NCBI GenBank assembly: GCA_947165895.1
Contig: CAMVCB010000006.1
Coordinates: 248,001 to 312,000, forward strand
DNA from: an uncultured Treponema sp.
Lineage (GTDB): Bacteria; Spirochaetota; Spirochaetia; Treponematales; Treponemataceae
Direction: 5' to 3'
Length of the DNA stretch: 64,000 nt
This document shows positions 29,146 to 38,856 of this stretch, piece by piece. The position numbers were made by a program, and so were the translations under genes. The first letter of the stretch is position 1. Every line of letters begins with the position of its first letter. The notes beneath the pieces are model-generated. The model had not been told where the DNA came from, ran no database searches, and saw nothing but the letters and a program-made list of their open reading frames with translations.

Positions 29146-30351
29146 GTGTATTCATTTATCGGTGTGATAATTGTAATCGTATTTTTTCTTACCCTTGGCG
29201 CCATTTATTCGGTTTTTAAGCCAAAAATTACCTTTTATATTTCAGGTCTTGATGCTGGATTCAGTTTTGCTGATATTCAGACTTTGTGGAAGGCTGCAGG
29301 TTTAAGTGGTATTGAAGAGCCAAACACTCTTTTTTATTCGATGAACTCCCTTACAAGATGTATGGAGCGTATTTCAAATTCAATAATGGTTGCTTCTAAA
29401 GATGAGCGTCCCCGCTATCAGGCCCTGCTTGCCAAACTTTTTGACTACAGAACAAAAATCCAGAATGAGTCAGATTCAAAAAAAGGCCTGCAGACAACAC
29501 TTTCTCTTGATAAGGGGCAGAAATTACGCATTATTCTTCCGGGAAGGGGCGTTTTTACATCGGAAATCCTGAACAATGGCAATCAGATTGTTGTTACAAT
29601 TCCAAAAAAGAATGACATAATCGAAGTGCCAGCCCATGAGTGGATTAATAAAAATTTGAGCGTCTACTTGTGGCGTAAGGGGGATGCCCGTTACGTATTT
29701 GATACTAATGTAACCCAGTCCGGGGTTTTTCTCGGCCAGCCGGCACTTTTCTTAAATCATTCAAATAATCTTGTTCGTACCCAGAAACGTAAGGCTGTGC
29801 GTGCAAAATGTTCAATTTATGGTCAGCTTTATATTGTTAAAGAAAAAATTGCTGATTATCACGCCGTAGAAACTCATGACGGTTATAAATGCCTTATTGA
29901 AGATATTTCTGAAGCAGGAGCTTTAATCCGCATTGGCGGCAGAGGACTTTCCCATGTTCAGATTAAGCTTCAGTTTAATATCCAGAATATGCTGATTGTA
30001 ATGTTTGGAACAATAAAACATTCAGAATTTAATGAAGAGAAAAATGAATCCCTTTTGCATTTTGAATGTACACATATTGAATCTGCTATGAAAAATGAAG
30101 TTCTGGGCTTTGTTTATAATATGCTGCCGGAACCAGAAAAAGAGGTTATGCAGGCGCTTGACCTTACAGAAGAGGATGTTGCCGCTGATGTCACGGCCGC
30201 AACAGTCTCAGCTGCGGGGGAAGGTAGTTCAGCTCAAGAATCTCAGGTCCTTGCGTCCGAAAATCTTGCGGCAGCTAAAACTTCACTTGCTATGGACTCA
30301 ATTGCAGAAAAAACAGAGGAAGTTTTTTCTGTTCCCGAATTTGAAAATTAA
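29146..30351 (+). CDS. PilZ-domain (putative c-di-GMP binding) membrane-anchored protein
   Basis: N-terminal TM; RTQKRKAVRAKCSIYGQL...CLIEDISEAGALIRIGGRG. Confidence 0.75.
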   Translation: MYSFIGVIIVIVFFLTLGAIYSVFKPKITFYISGLDAGFSFADIQTLWKAAGLSGIEEPNTLFYSMNSLTRCMERISNSIMVASKDERPRYQALLAKLFDYRTKIQNESDSKKGLQTTLSLDKGQKLRIILPGRGVFTSEILNNGNQIVVTIPKKNDIIEVPAHEWINKNLSVYLWRKGDARYVFDTNVTQSGVFLGQPALFLNHSNNLVRTQKRKAVRAKCSIYGQLYIVKEKIADYHAVETHDGYKCLIEDISEAGALIRIGGRGLSHVQIKLQFNIQNMLIVMFGTIKHSEFNEEKNESLLHFECTHIESAMKNEVLGFVYNMLPEPEKEVMQALDLTEEDVAADVTAATVSAAGEGSSAQESQVLASENLAAAKTSLAMDSIAEKTEEVFSVPEFEN

Positions 30352-30366
30352 AACGGAGTATATTCT

Positions 30367-31539
30367 ATGAAAAAATACATTTTTACATTTATTTTCTTTT
30401 TCTTTTCAAGTCTTTTTTTTGCAGCCACTGATTACCGTGCTTCTTTTTTGAAGGGTAATATTCAGGATAAAACTGCTGCCGTAAGGGAAGCGTCCTCTGA
30501 TCAGGGAATCTGGCTTTCTGCTGCCGCCTTAAAATTTTCTCTGGAAAATAAAGCATATCTGGGAAAGGATCGGGAGCTGGACAGTCTTGTTGTTGCCGCA
30601 ATTCTTTCTATTCCGGATACATTTTTTGATGATAAATCAAATCCAGACACTGCAGTTTTTATCAATGATTTTACGAACGTTTTTACTGTTTTTTCAGACA
30701 GCTCTACTGTTCAGATTGCCTTGCTGCAGAAAATCATTCAGATAAAAGATAAAATTGACACATCTTCTTTTACAAAGATATTAAATGCCTATATCCAGAA
30801 TCTTTCTCCGTCTTCTGATGCAAGTGTCGCAAAGGCTGTTTTTTCTGCCCTTGAAGCAATCGGTGACCGTGAAAGCTTTGTCATTCTTTATAATCTCTGG
30901 AATAATAAGCGTCTTTCTTCATTTTCTGCTGACATAGAAAAGGCTTTAATCAGCCTTTCAAGTATTTCTTCAAATGAGATAATTCAGATTATCCATTCAA
31001 AGGATATTAATCAGATTTGCAAGGTTTATGCCCTGGCACAAAAAAATACGCAAATTTCTAAAAATATTTTGTGTGAAATTGCCGGAAATGCCCTTTCTGA
31101 GTCTATTATATTAACAGACAGTTCTTCAAAACTTACTCAGGAAGTTAAGGTTTTGCAGGAGCAGAGTCTTTTGATTCTGGTTCAAAATAAGTGGACCCGG
31201 GCATCTTCTATAGCAATTGATTATCTTCGTTTTTCAAAAAAAATGTTTGATAACAATGTGATTGATGAAGGAAGCTTTTCAAAGGTTATTTCATCAATGT
31301 CTGATATTTCACCTATTGATTCTGTAAATACACTCTGTTCTTTACTTGAGGAATACAATAACCGTAAGGAAAAGAATGAAAAGGTTTCTGATTCTGTGGT
31401 AAGGGCTGTCATAAACACTCTTGGTGCCATCGGAAATAAATCTGCATTCGATTATCTTCTTGCGGTAACATATTTGTCTTACCCTGAAGAAGTTCTTGCA
31501 GCTGCCCGTGAGGCACTTGCAGGACTCAGATGGCAGTAA
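30367..31539 (+). CDS. Secreted HEAT-repeat-like hypothetical protein
   Basis: Signal peptide; repeated helical units. Confidence 0.6.
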   Translation: MKKYIFTFIFFFFSSLFFAATDYRASFLKGNIQDKTAAVREASSDQGIWLSAAALKFSLENKAYLGKDRELDSLVVAAILSIPDTFFDDKSNPDTAVFINDFTNVFTVFSDSSTVQIALLQKIIQIKDKIDTSSFTKILNAYIQNLSPSSDASVAKAVFSALEAIGDRESFVILYNLWNNKRLSSFSADIEKALISLSSISSNEIIQIIHSKDINQICKVYALAQKNTQISKNILCEIAGNALSESIILTDSSSKLTQEVKVLQEQSLLILVQNKWTRASSIAIDYLRFSKKMFDNNVIDEGSFSKVISSMSDISPIDSVNTLCSLLEEYNNRKEKNEKVSDSVVRAVINTLGAIGNKSAFDYLLAVTYLSYPEEVLAAAREALAGLRWQ

Positions 31540-32813
31540 AATTAATTGAAAGACCTTTTTTAATTGCAGCTCTATTCTGCGTATTTGTATTTTACTCAAA
31601 AATTATAAATATCTCACCCCGTAATCCTTTTTCATCTGTTTTTCAAACAGAAAAGATTACGGCTCTTTCAGGAACTTTGATTTCTTCCCCGCAGATTTCT
31701 TCATCGGGTAAATCCTATTTTTCAAAGATGGCTGTATCTTCCGCAAAATGTTATCTTACAGATAAAAAAGCATTTCCCTGCTTTTCACAAGCCAGGGGGA
31801 ATGTAAATGTCATTCTTCCTTCCGATATGACCGAAGTTTACTTTCCGGGGAAAATATATTCACTGGTAAAATCTCTTGATAAGGGCTGTTTTTTATATGA
31901 AAGCGGAGCTGATTACGAATTTGAAGGTTATTTTATTTCATCCGATACCTTTCTGGTAAAATCCTGTTCAGCCTGCCGCTGGAAAAGCGGACTTTTAGGA
32001 AAAATTGATAGGGCACGTGCATTATGCCGCCTGCAATTTAAAAGACTTATGTACTACTGGAAAGAGGCGGGCGGTCTTATTCTTGCTCTTCTTTGCGGCT
32101 CAAAGGAATATCTGGACGGCGGACTTTATTCAAATTTCAGGCGGGCTGGCCTTTCCCATATAATTGCTCTATCGGGCATGCATCTTTCCATGTTCAGTGC
32201 AATTACAGTTTTCTTTGCCTCCCGCTTCGGGCGCAAAAAACTTACAATAGCGCTCCGCCTGTCCGCCCTCATATGCTTCGTCTGGTTTGCAGGTTTTTCT
32301 CCCTCCCTGATGCGGGCCTTTATCTGTTCAATGCTTTTGCTTTCTGCAAGTATAGCCGGAGTAAGGGAGCCTGACATGCTTATGATACTGAGCTTTTCAT
32401 TTCTTTTGCAGACTGTCATTTCTCCTTCTGATTTACAGAATGCGGGTTTTATGCTTTCTTATGCGGCTCTGACTGGCATTCTTCTGACTGGGCCTCTGCT
32501 TACAAAGATTTTAGTTAGATTCCTGCCTTTTTATTTTTCATCATCTCTTTCAGCTTCCTGCGGAGCTCAGATTTTTACGGCTCCTCTTTCATTAAAACTC
32601 TTCGCTTCTTTTTCGCCTGCCGGTGTAATAGCTACAGTTTTCGTATCGCCTTTAATTTCAATTTTTATTTATACATCCCTTTTTCTGATTATATTCTGCC
32701 TCATTTTTCCATCTTTTTCTTCATATAGTGCATTTTTTGTAGAAATTGAGTATAATTTTATTAAATTTATTGTGGGAATTTTTTCTCACGCACCGGTTTG
32801 GAGTATATCTTGA
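31530..32813 (+). CDS. ComEC/Rec2-family protein lacking a metallo-beta-lactamase domain
   Basis: LILALLCGSKEYLDGGLYSNFRRAGLSHIIALSGMHLSMFSAI is a ComEC competence signature; the ORF ends after the TM region. Confidence 0.85.
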   Translation: MAVKLIERPFLIAALFCVFVFYSKIINISPRNPFSSVFQTEKITALSGTLISSPQISSSGKSYFSKMAVSSAKCYLTDKKAFPCFSQARGNVNVILPSDMTEVYFPGKIYSLVKSLDKGCFLYESGADYEFEGYFISSDTFLVKSCSACRWKSGLLGKIDRARALCRLQFKRLMYYWKEAGGLILALLCGSKEYLDGGLYSNFRRAGLSHIIALSGMHLSMFSAITVFFASRFGRKKLTIALRLSALICFVWFAGFSPSLMRAFICSMLLLSASIAGVREPDMLMILSFSFLLQTVISPSDLQNAGFMLSYAALTGILLTGPLLTKILVRFLPFYFSSSLSASCGAQIFTAPLSLKLFASFSPAGVIATVFVSPLISIFIYTSLFLIIFCLIFPSFSSYSAFFVEIEYNFIKFIVGIFSHAPVWSIS

Positions 32814-33679
32814 AACATCCAGATTACAATTCGCCGCAGGAATTAAAGGCAGTTTTAGACTCAAAAGGCTTTTCCATGCAGAAGAAATTCGGTCAGAATT
32901 TTTTGATTAATGCTGCTGCAAGAACAAAACTGATTGACGCCCTTGATGTTGGTAAGGGAACTGTTGTATGGGAAGTGGGTCCCGGACTTGGCGCAATGAC
33001 TTCAGAAATCCTTGAGAGAGGAGCAGATTTGACCTGTTTTGAAATTGACAGGGGCTTTGCTTCTTTAATTAAAGATTTCTTTATGGACCAAGCGGGTGAA
33101 AACCGTTTTCATCTGGTGGAAGGTGATGTTTTAAAAACATGGAAAAATCACCTTGCTTCTTCAAAGCTGCCGGACAGATTTTTCGGAAATCTTCCTTACA
33201 ATATTGCCGCTACAATTATTGCAGATACTATTGAAAATAATGTTCGCTTTGAAAAATGCGTTTTTACTGTTCAGAAAGAGGTAGCTCTTCGTATGTGTGC
33301 AAAACCTGGCAGTGATGATTTTTCTTCTTTTTCTGTTTTGTGCCAGTGGGCTTATGACGTTAAGCCTCTTATGGATTTGGGAGGTGCAAATTTCTGGCCA
33401 AAGCCTAATGTTGATTCAAGGGCTGTTGTATTTACAAAAAGAGAAGATTTTCCAAAGTGCAATAATCCTTCTTTGTTTATCAAAATGCAGCGGGCTTTGT
33501 TTTCTTCAAGAAGAAAAAATGTACGCAATAATCTTACAGCCTTTCTTTCCAATAATGATTTATGCCTTCAGGCGCTTGAAAAGGCTGGAATAGATCCTCA
33601 GAAAAGGGCAGAAGTTCTTGAACTTCCTCAGATGCTTTTACTCAGCGATGTAATTGATGATATGAAAATTATAAAATAG
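32798..33679 (+). CDS. rsmA: 16S rRNA (adenine1518/1519-N6)-dimethyltransferase
   Basis: KKFGQNFLINAAAR, VWEVGPGLGAMTSEIL, FFGNLPYNIAATI. Start may be the TTG at 32798 or at 32810. Confidence 0.95.
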   Translation: MEYILKHPDYNSPQELKAVLDSKGFSMQKKFGQNFLINAAARTKLIDALDVGKGTVVWEVGPGLGAMTSEILERGADLTCFEIDRGFASLIKDFFMDQAGENRFHLVEGDVLKTWKNHLASSKLPDRFFGNLPYNIAATIIADTIENNVRFEKCVFTVQKEVALRMCAKPGSDDFSSFSVLCQWAYDVKPLMDLGGANFWPKPNVDSRAVVFTKREDFPKCNNPSLFIKMQRALFSSRRKNVRNNLTAFLSNNDLCLQALEKAGIDPQKRAEVLELPQMLLLSDVIDDMKIIK

Positions 33680-33691
33680 TGCAGGTGATTT

Positions 33692-34405
33692 ATGAGCGCA
33701 GATATAAAAAGTAACTTAAAAAATATCAAAGAAAAAATCCGGGAAGCCGAAAAGAGAAGCGGACGGGCAGAGGGCAGTGTTAAACTGATGGCTGTAAGCA
33801 AATTTCATCCTGCAGAGGATGTTATTGCCGCTTTAAATGAAGGTCAGTTTTTGTTTGGTGAAAACCGCGTTCAGGAAGCGTTTGAAAAGTTTCCTCCGAT
33901 TTTTCAGCTTTATCCTGATGCAGATTTACACATGATCGGAAGTTTGCAGTCAAACAAAGTAAAAAATGCCGTAAAAGTTGCTTCCTGTATAGAATCAGTA
34001 GACAGAATTTCTTTGATGGATGAAATTGAAAAGCAGTGTGAAAAAATAAATAAAACAATTTCAATTCTTATGGAAGTTCATACGGGAGAAGAATCAAAAT
34101 CCGGTTTTGAAAGCGAGGCTGAAGTTGAAAAAGCCCTGCAGCTTTGTGCGGACGGTAAATATCCCCATATTAAACCTTGTGGTTTTATGACAATGGCACC
34201 TTTTACAGATGACAAGGCTCTTGTAAGAAAGTCTTTCGTAACATTAAGGGAGCTTTCTGAACGCATGAAAGCAAAATTTTCTCAATTTGATATGCCCGAA
34301 CTTTCTATGGGAATGAGCGGTGATTTTGAAATCGCAATTGAAGAAGGTTCAACTCTTGTTAGGGTTGGAACTGCAATTTTTGGAGAAAGGAATTACTCAA
34401 AATAA
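33692..34405 (+). CDS. YggS-family pyridoxal-phosphate homeostasis protein
   Basis: LMAVSKFHPAEDV, FGENRVQEAFEK, HMIGSLQSNKVK, LSMGMSGDFEIAIEEGSTLVRVGTAIFG. Confidence 0.95.
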   Translation: MSADIKSNLKNIKEKIREAEKRSGRAEGSVKLMAVSKFHPAEDVIAALNEGQFLFGENRVQEAFEKFPPIFQLYPDADLHMIGSLQSNKVKNAVKVASCIESVDRISLMDEIEKQCEKINKTISILMEVHTGEESKSGFESEAEVEKALQLCADGKYPHIKPCGFMTMAPFTDDKALVRKSFVTLRELSERMKAKFSQFDMPELSMGMSGDFEIAIEEGSTLVRVGTAIFGERNYSK

Positions 34406-34948
34406 ATGAAAAATCAGAGCTTTATATTTAAAATTATTGCTGTTTTACTATGTTTTTCATTTTTTAGTCCGCTTGGAGCTGATACTTCATCTACAACTCC
34501 AGAGCCTTACCGCGAAAACGAATTTCCTCAGTTTTTAAAGGATGCGCGGCGTTTTGAAATCATCACTCTTGGTGCGCTTCCCTTTGTTTCAATTCAGACA
34601 ACTCTGGGCTATTCGACAATTCTATATTTTCAGCATGATTTTGAAGGAGCTTATTTTCCTAATCCTTTTGCTGCCGCTACTTATTCACAGGATGAACAGA
34701 TTGGAATCCTTCTGACTTCGCTTGGAATCTGTGTCGGAATCGGGCTTACAGATTTAATAATTCAAATTGTAAAACGAAATAAGGCAAAAAAGCGTTCTGC
34801 GATTCAAAATTCAGATTTGATTATTACACCAGTAATAGATGACAGGCCTAAAAAGCCTCTTCCTCCTCCAGACGGATTTTTTTCGGAAAATATGCCGGAT
34901 CAAGACGGCGTTGAGCTTATTAATGAAGAAGTTTCAGGAGTTCAATAA
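34406..34948 (+). CDS. Hypothetical membrane protein
   Basis: Signal/TM segments; starts directly after the yggS stop. Confidence 0.6.
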   Translation: MKNQSFIFKIIAVLLCFSFFSPLGADTSSTTPEPYRENEFPQFLKDARRFEIITLGALPFVSIQTTLGYSTILYFQHDFEGAYFPNPFAAATYSQDEQIGILLTSLGICVGIGLTDLIIQIVKRNKAKKRSAIQNSDLIITPVIDDRPKKPLPPPDGFFSENMPDQDGVELINEEVSGVQ

Positions 34949-35907
34949 TGCCTTTTTTCTCTTCAAAAGTCCCTGCTGATTTTCCTTCTTCTCAAAGACT
35001 TGATAAATACATAGCCTCGCTTCCAAACGGAATGAACCGTTCTAAATTAAAAAGCGGTGTTACCGAAATCCTCGTAAATGGAAAAAAAGTAAAAATCAGC
35101 CAGAAGGTAAAGGCCGGTGATCAGATAGATATCCAGTGGGAAGATAATATTCCGGATAACATAGATCCCGAAAATATTCCCCTGGACATCGTTTATGAAG
35201 ATGAAAATGTAACTGTTGTAAACAAGGCTCAGGGAATGGTGACCCATCCTGCATGCGGAAACTGGAGCGGAACTCTTGTAAATGCACTTTTATACCATTG
35301 GGGAAGACAAAGCATTGAGCAGTTAAAAGAGGGAAGTGATGCAGAAATTTTAGAGCGACGTCGTCCGGGTATAGTTCACCGTCTGGATAAAGAAACCAGC
35401 GGACTTATCATAACTGCAAAAAATCGTGACAGCGAAGAGTGGCTTCAAAAACAATTTAAGGATAAAACACTACAAAAGGAGTATATCTGTATATGTACCG
35501 GTCGTCCTCCTGCATTAAAAGGTGATATCCGCACTCAGATTATCCGCGATCCAAAGAACCGCCACCGCTTTAAGGCCGTAGAAAATACAGAAGAAGGAAA
35601 GTTTGCCCGGAGTCTTTATCATGTTGTCGCAACTTATGGAAATTATTCTCTTATCCGTGTCAGAATAAAAACCGGGCGTACTCATCAGATTAGAGTTCAT
35701 ATGAAATTTTTAGGTTGTCCTATATTAGGCGATTCTACTTATAATAAACCGGATTCGCTTTTTCCTGATGCAAGCCTTATGCTGCATTCCTGTCGCTTAA
35801 AAATTCGTCTTCCAGGCCAGCAAAATTTGACTACATTTAAAGCAAAAACACCCCCTCGTTTTCTTGAAGTTGAAAAAAAACTTAAAAAGAAATATCCAAA
35901 AAAATAA
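34948..35907 (+). CDS. RluA-family 23S rRNA pseudouridine synthase (with S4-like domain)
   Basis: GIVHRLDKETSGLIITAKN; TGRTHQIRVHMKFLGCPILGD. Confidence 0.93.
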   Translation: MPFFSSKVPADFPSSQRLDKYIASLPNGMNRSKLKSGVTEILVNGKKVKISQKVKAGDQIDIQWEDNIPDNIDPENIPLDIVYEDENVTVVNKAQGMVTHPACGNWSGTLVNALLYHWGRQSIEQLKEGSDAEILERRRPGIVHRLDKETSGLIITAKNRDSEEWLQKQFKDKTLQKEYICICTGRPPALKGDIRTQIIRDPKNRHRFKAVENTEEGKFARSLYHVVATYGNYSLIRVRIKTGRTHQIRVHMKFLGCPILGDSTYNKPDSLFPDASLMLHSCRLKIRLPGQQNLTTFKAKTPPRFLEVEKKLKKKYPKK

Positions 35908-35915
35908 AGAAGATT

Positions 35916-36665
35916 ATGACTTCAATAAAGATTATAAGTGAACCAGACAAAAACAATCCCTATGCCGTGATTTACAAGCCAAAAGGGCTTCCTTCAGCGC
36001 CAATTTCAGCTGATGACAGGGAAAATGCTCTTTGTAAGGCAATCGAAGTCTTTCCTTCTTTAGGTGAAGTTGCAGGAAAAAAGAAAATTGAACACGGGCT
36101 TTTGCACCGCCTTGATACCGCAACTGACGGCCTTATTCTGATTGCCGCAAGTCAGGATTTTTATGATTTTATGTCTGATGAACAGGCTCAGGACCGCTTT
36201 ATTAAATATTATACTGCGGTCTGTGATATCAATCCTGAAAACCCAAAGCTTTTGGATGGTTTTCCCCAGAATGAAAAAATTCTTCCAAAAGAAAAGCTTG
36301 TAATTGAATCATATTTCAGAAGTTTTGGTAAAGGCGGCAAAGAAGTTCGTCCTGTAACCAGAACAAGTGGGACTGCTGCATTAAAAAAAATCGGAAAGCC
36401 AAAGCTTTATCAGACTGAAATTGTTTCAATAAAGCAGATGGATGAGAGAAGCTGTAAGCTTGTCTGCCGTATTTCCCAGGGCTACCGCCATCAGGTTCGC
36501 TGTCATCTTGCCTGGGCAGGTCTTCCTGTAGAAAATGACCCTTTATACAATGCAATCTTCCGGGAAAAAGAAGACAGGTCTGGAATGCTTAACTTTTCTG
36601 CTACCAGAATTGAGTTTACAAATCCACTTGAAAAAAAATTGAAGATATTTGATTATGTGTTTTAA
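35916..36665 (+). CDS. Second RluA-family pseudouridine synthase
   Basis: GLLHRLDTATDGLILIAAS; QGYRHQVRCHLAWAGLPVENDPLY. Confidence 0.88.
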   Translation: MTSIKIISEPDKNNPYAVIYKPKGLPSAPISADDRENALCKAIEVFPSLGEVAGKKKIEHGLLHRLDTATDGLILIAASQDFYDFMSDEQAQDRFIKYYTAVCDINPENPKLLDGFPQNEKILPKEKLVIESYFRSFGKGGKEVRPVTRTSGTAALKKIGKPKLYQTEIVSIKQMDERSCKLVCRISQGYRHQVRCHLAWAGLPVENDPLYNAIFREKEDRSGMLNFSATRIEFTNPLEKKLKIFDYVF

Positions 36666-36675
36666 AATAAAAAAA

Positions 36676-36756
36676 TACCCGGCACGAGATTTGAACTCGC
36701 ATGATAAAATCACTCGGACCTGAACCGAGCGCGTCTACCAATTCCGCCAACCGGGC
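36676..36756 (-). tRNA. tRNA-Leu (CAG)
   Basis: Minus-strand cloverleaf GCCCGGTTGGCGGAATTGGTAGACGCGCTCGGTTCAGGTCCGAG...GTTCAAATCTCGTGCCGGGTA; anticodon loop TTCAGGT. Confidence 0.95.
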
Positions 36757-36777
36757 ATTAAAAAATTAAGTGTTAAT

Positions 36778-36806
36778 ATAATATACAAAAAAAGATTTTT
36801 GGTCAA
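36778..36806 (-). promoter_or_regulatory. Promoter of tRNA-Leu
   Basis: Minus strand TTGACC, 17-nt spacer, TATTAT. Confidence 0.7.
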
Positions 36807-36812
36807 TCCATA

Positions 36813-37205
36813 TTAAAGGCAACTGTACAAAATCATCACAAGACTGCCCAAAACAAGCAGACAGACGGCATAAATCCAAACAGGCAGGGAAGAATCGCCT
36901 GTGCTTTTAGATTTTTTTGCACTCACAGGAATGTAGAGGCGGTTCTTTTTGTATTTAATATTTTTTGTGTGATTATTCTGTGCATTGATTTTTGCCCCGG
37001 AAGCTCCTGATGAGCCGTTTACGGCATATCCGCATTCTGGACAGCCGTTTATAAAATCTTCTGTTCGGCCAGTATGCCCGCAGTTAGGACACAGCACCGA
37101 AGCAAAAAATTTTCCGCATTTAGGGCAGAATTTTGATTTTCGGGGAACTTCGGATCCGCAGCACTGACAGAAAAATTTTGCTTCCTTTTGAACTGACTTT
37201 GCCAT
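36813..37205 (-). CDS. Double zinc-ribbon membrane protein
   Basis: FFCQCCGSEVPRKSKFCPKCGKFFASVLCPNCGHTGRTEDFINGCPECGY; C-terminal TM. Confidence 0.75.
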   Translation of the reverse strand: MAKSVQKEAKFFCQCCGSEVPRKSKFCPKCGKFFASVLCPNCGHTGRTEDFINGCPECGYAVNGSSGASGAKINAQNNHTKNIKYKKNRLYIPVSAKKSKSTGDSSLPVWIYAVCLLVLGSLVMILYSCL

Positions 37206-37831
37206 TATTGAATTTCCAAAACTAACTGATTTTTACTGCTGTCAAACTGTCTGATTACAGCTCCGTCATAATCATCAATCTGATTATTTATAAAGGTTGT
37301 CAGCACTGAAATAGAAGAAGATTCAAATTTTGAAGGAAAATCCAGAGTGCAAACAAGAGTCTTATCTTCAAGTTTATTTACTTTTCCGCTGAGCATCCTT
37401 CCTTTATCTGTTTCGCAAAGAAGAAATGAACCGATAGAAGGTAATTCAGATTCGACTTGTGGTATTATAGTGACAGATTTTGCTGCGGGTGCAAAAAAAC
37501 TAAGCTTTTCATCTGTAATCTGATTAAAGCAGCCTGTAATTCCAAGTTCTATGTATTTTTTCTGATCTTCATCAGATAGAGGAGTTTCTTCGTAAAGATA
37601 AATTTTTACATCATTTCCACCAATACCGCTTTTTACAAACTGTACAAGGGTTTTCCAGAGGCGGGGATATTCATTTGAATTTAGGATAATTACATCTGGC
37701 CTGATTTCTTCAATGTTATCAAGCGCCTTCATAAACCACTTGTAAATGATTGTATCAACGCCATATTTTTCTGCTACAGCGTTGATTTTTGAGCTTAATA
37801 TTGTATCTTCTGTAATTATCAGTGCTTTCAT
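37205..37831 (-). CDS. Response-regulator-like / PilZ-like protein
   Basis: KALIITEDTILSSKINAVAEKYG...PDVIILNSNEYPRLW; receiver-like N-terminus. Confidence 0.5.
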   Translation of the reverse strand: MKALIITEDTILSSKINAVAEKYGVDTIIYKWFMKALDNIEEIRPDVIILNSNEYPRLWKTLVQFVKSGIGGNDVKIYLYEETPLSDEDQKKYIELGITGCFNQITDEKLSFFAPAAKSVTIIPQVESELPSIGSFLLCETDKGRMLSGKVNKLEDKTLVCTLDFPSKFESSSISVLTTFINNQIDDYDGAVIRQFDSSKNQLVLEIQ

Positions 37832-37839
37832 TTTTTTTC

Positions 37840-38820
37840 TTACTCTGTTCCAAGATTTACAACATTATAATCGTAAATCTGCCAGATTCCTTCGCGCTGA
37901 CGAACCTTGTAGGTATAACGTTTTTTCTCACTGAAGTTTGGGTACTTGAACCATTCAATTACCGTAACATTTCCTTCGGTAGGAGAGTAAGTTGTACGTT
38001 CAATCTGGAATTTTTCTGGAATTGCAACGATATCGCTGTCAATTTTTGTCTGCATTAAATCTGCCTTGAATACTTTGAGGATTCTTTCGCGTTCTTCTGC
38101 TGATGAAGAAACGTATTTTTTCTGAAGATTTGAGTTTCTCTTAAGAAGAGATTCAAGATCCATATAGAGGAAATACTGATCCCAGAGTGATTTTTGTCTT
38201 GCAATAATAGTCTGTTCAACAATCTTATCTGGAGCAATATCAGCAGGGTGGAGAAGTTCAACTGTTTTTTCGCTGACAGGCAGGAAATTTGATGCAGCAG
38301 CCTTTGGACTTGGCTGAATTTCAAGGGTAAGGCGGTTAGATTTAATTGAAAGATATTTTGATTTATAAAGCTCAGGATAAAAAACTGCTTCCAGATAGTA
38401 AACTGAGCTTTTATTGATTGTAAGGTAGTCTTTTACGTTTTCTACAAATGAATATTCTTCTCCCTGCTCAAGAGAAATTTCCCGGAAATAAACTGTCTGA
38501 TTTGTAGTTCTTTTTTCAACAAGATTTACGGTCTGTTCAAGTCTGCTGTTTTTCACAGTAAATGCGTTAAAATCAAGACTGAACATTCTGTCATCTGCAA
38601 GCTTAAAGCGCAGTGTTTCTGTTCCGTTGTTTTTAATGGAAATATGAACAAAAACAGGAGATTCTTCTCCGTCGCCCGGGTAATAAATTGTTCTGTTATA
38701 ATATTTTATAGAAACGGAGGCTTTTGAAAAATCAGGAGCAGATTCAGTCTGAACCTGTGCAAAAGTATGGCTGAAAATAAAGAGACTTGCTATAATTACA
38801 AAAAGTTTACGTAAAGACAA
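37840..38820 (-). CDS. Secreted hypothetical protein (TTG start)
   Basis: Signal peptide LFVIIASLFIFSHTFAQ; ggag Shine-Dalgarno upstream of the TTG. Confidence 0.6.
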   Translation of the reverse strand: MSLRKLFVIIASLFIFSHTFAQVQTESAPDFSKASVSIKYYNRTIYYPGDGEESPVFVHISIKNNGTETLRFKLADDRMFSLDFNAFTVKNSRLEQTVNLVEKRTTNQTVYFREISLEQGEEYSFVENVKDYLTINKSSVYYLEAVFYPELYKSKYLSIKSNRLTLEIQPSPKAAASNFLPVSEKTVELLHPADIAPDKIVEQTIIARQKSLWDQYFLYMDLESLLKRNSNLQKKYVSSSAEERERILKVFKADLMQTKIDSDIVAIPEKFQIERTTYSPTEGNVTVIEWFKYPNFSEKKRYTYKVRQREGIWQIYDYNVVNLGTE

Positions 38821-38856
38821 AATTATTCTCCTATATTTATATTATCGGTAAGTAAA

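Noticed and set aside
34948-36665. Tandem RluA genes as a recent duplication
   Set aside because: The two proteins differ in domain content and are poorly similar outside the catalytic motifs; adjacent RluA paralogs are not exceptional.
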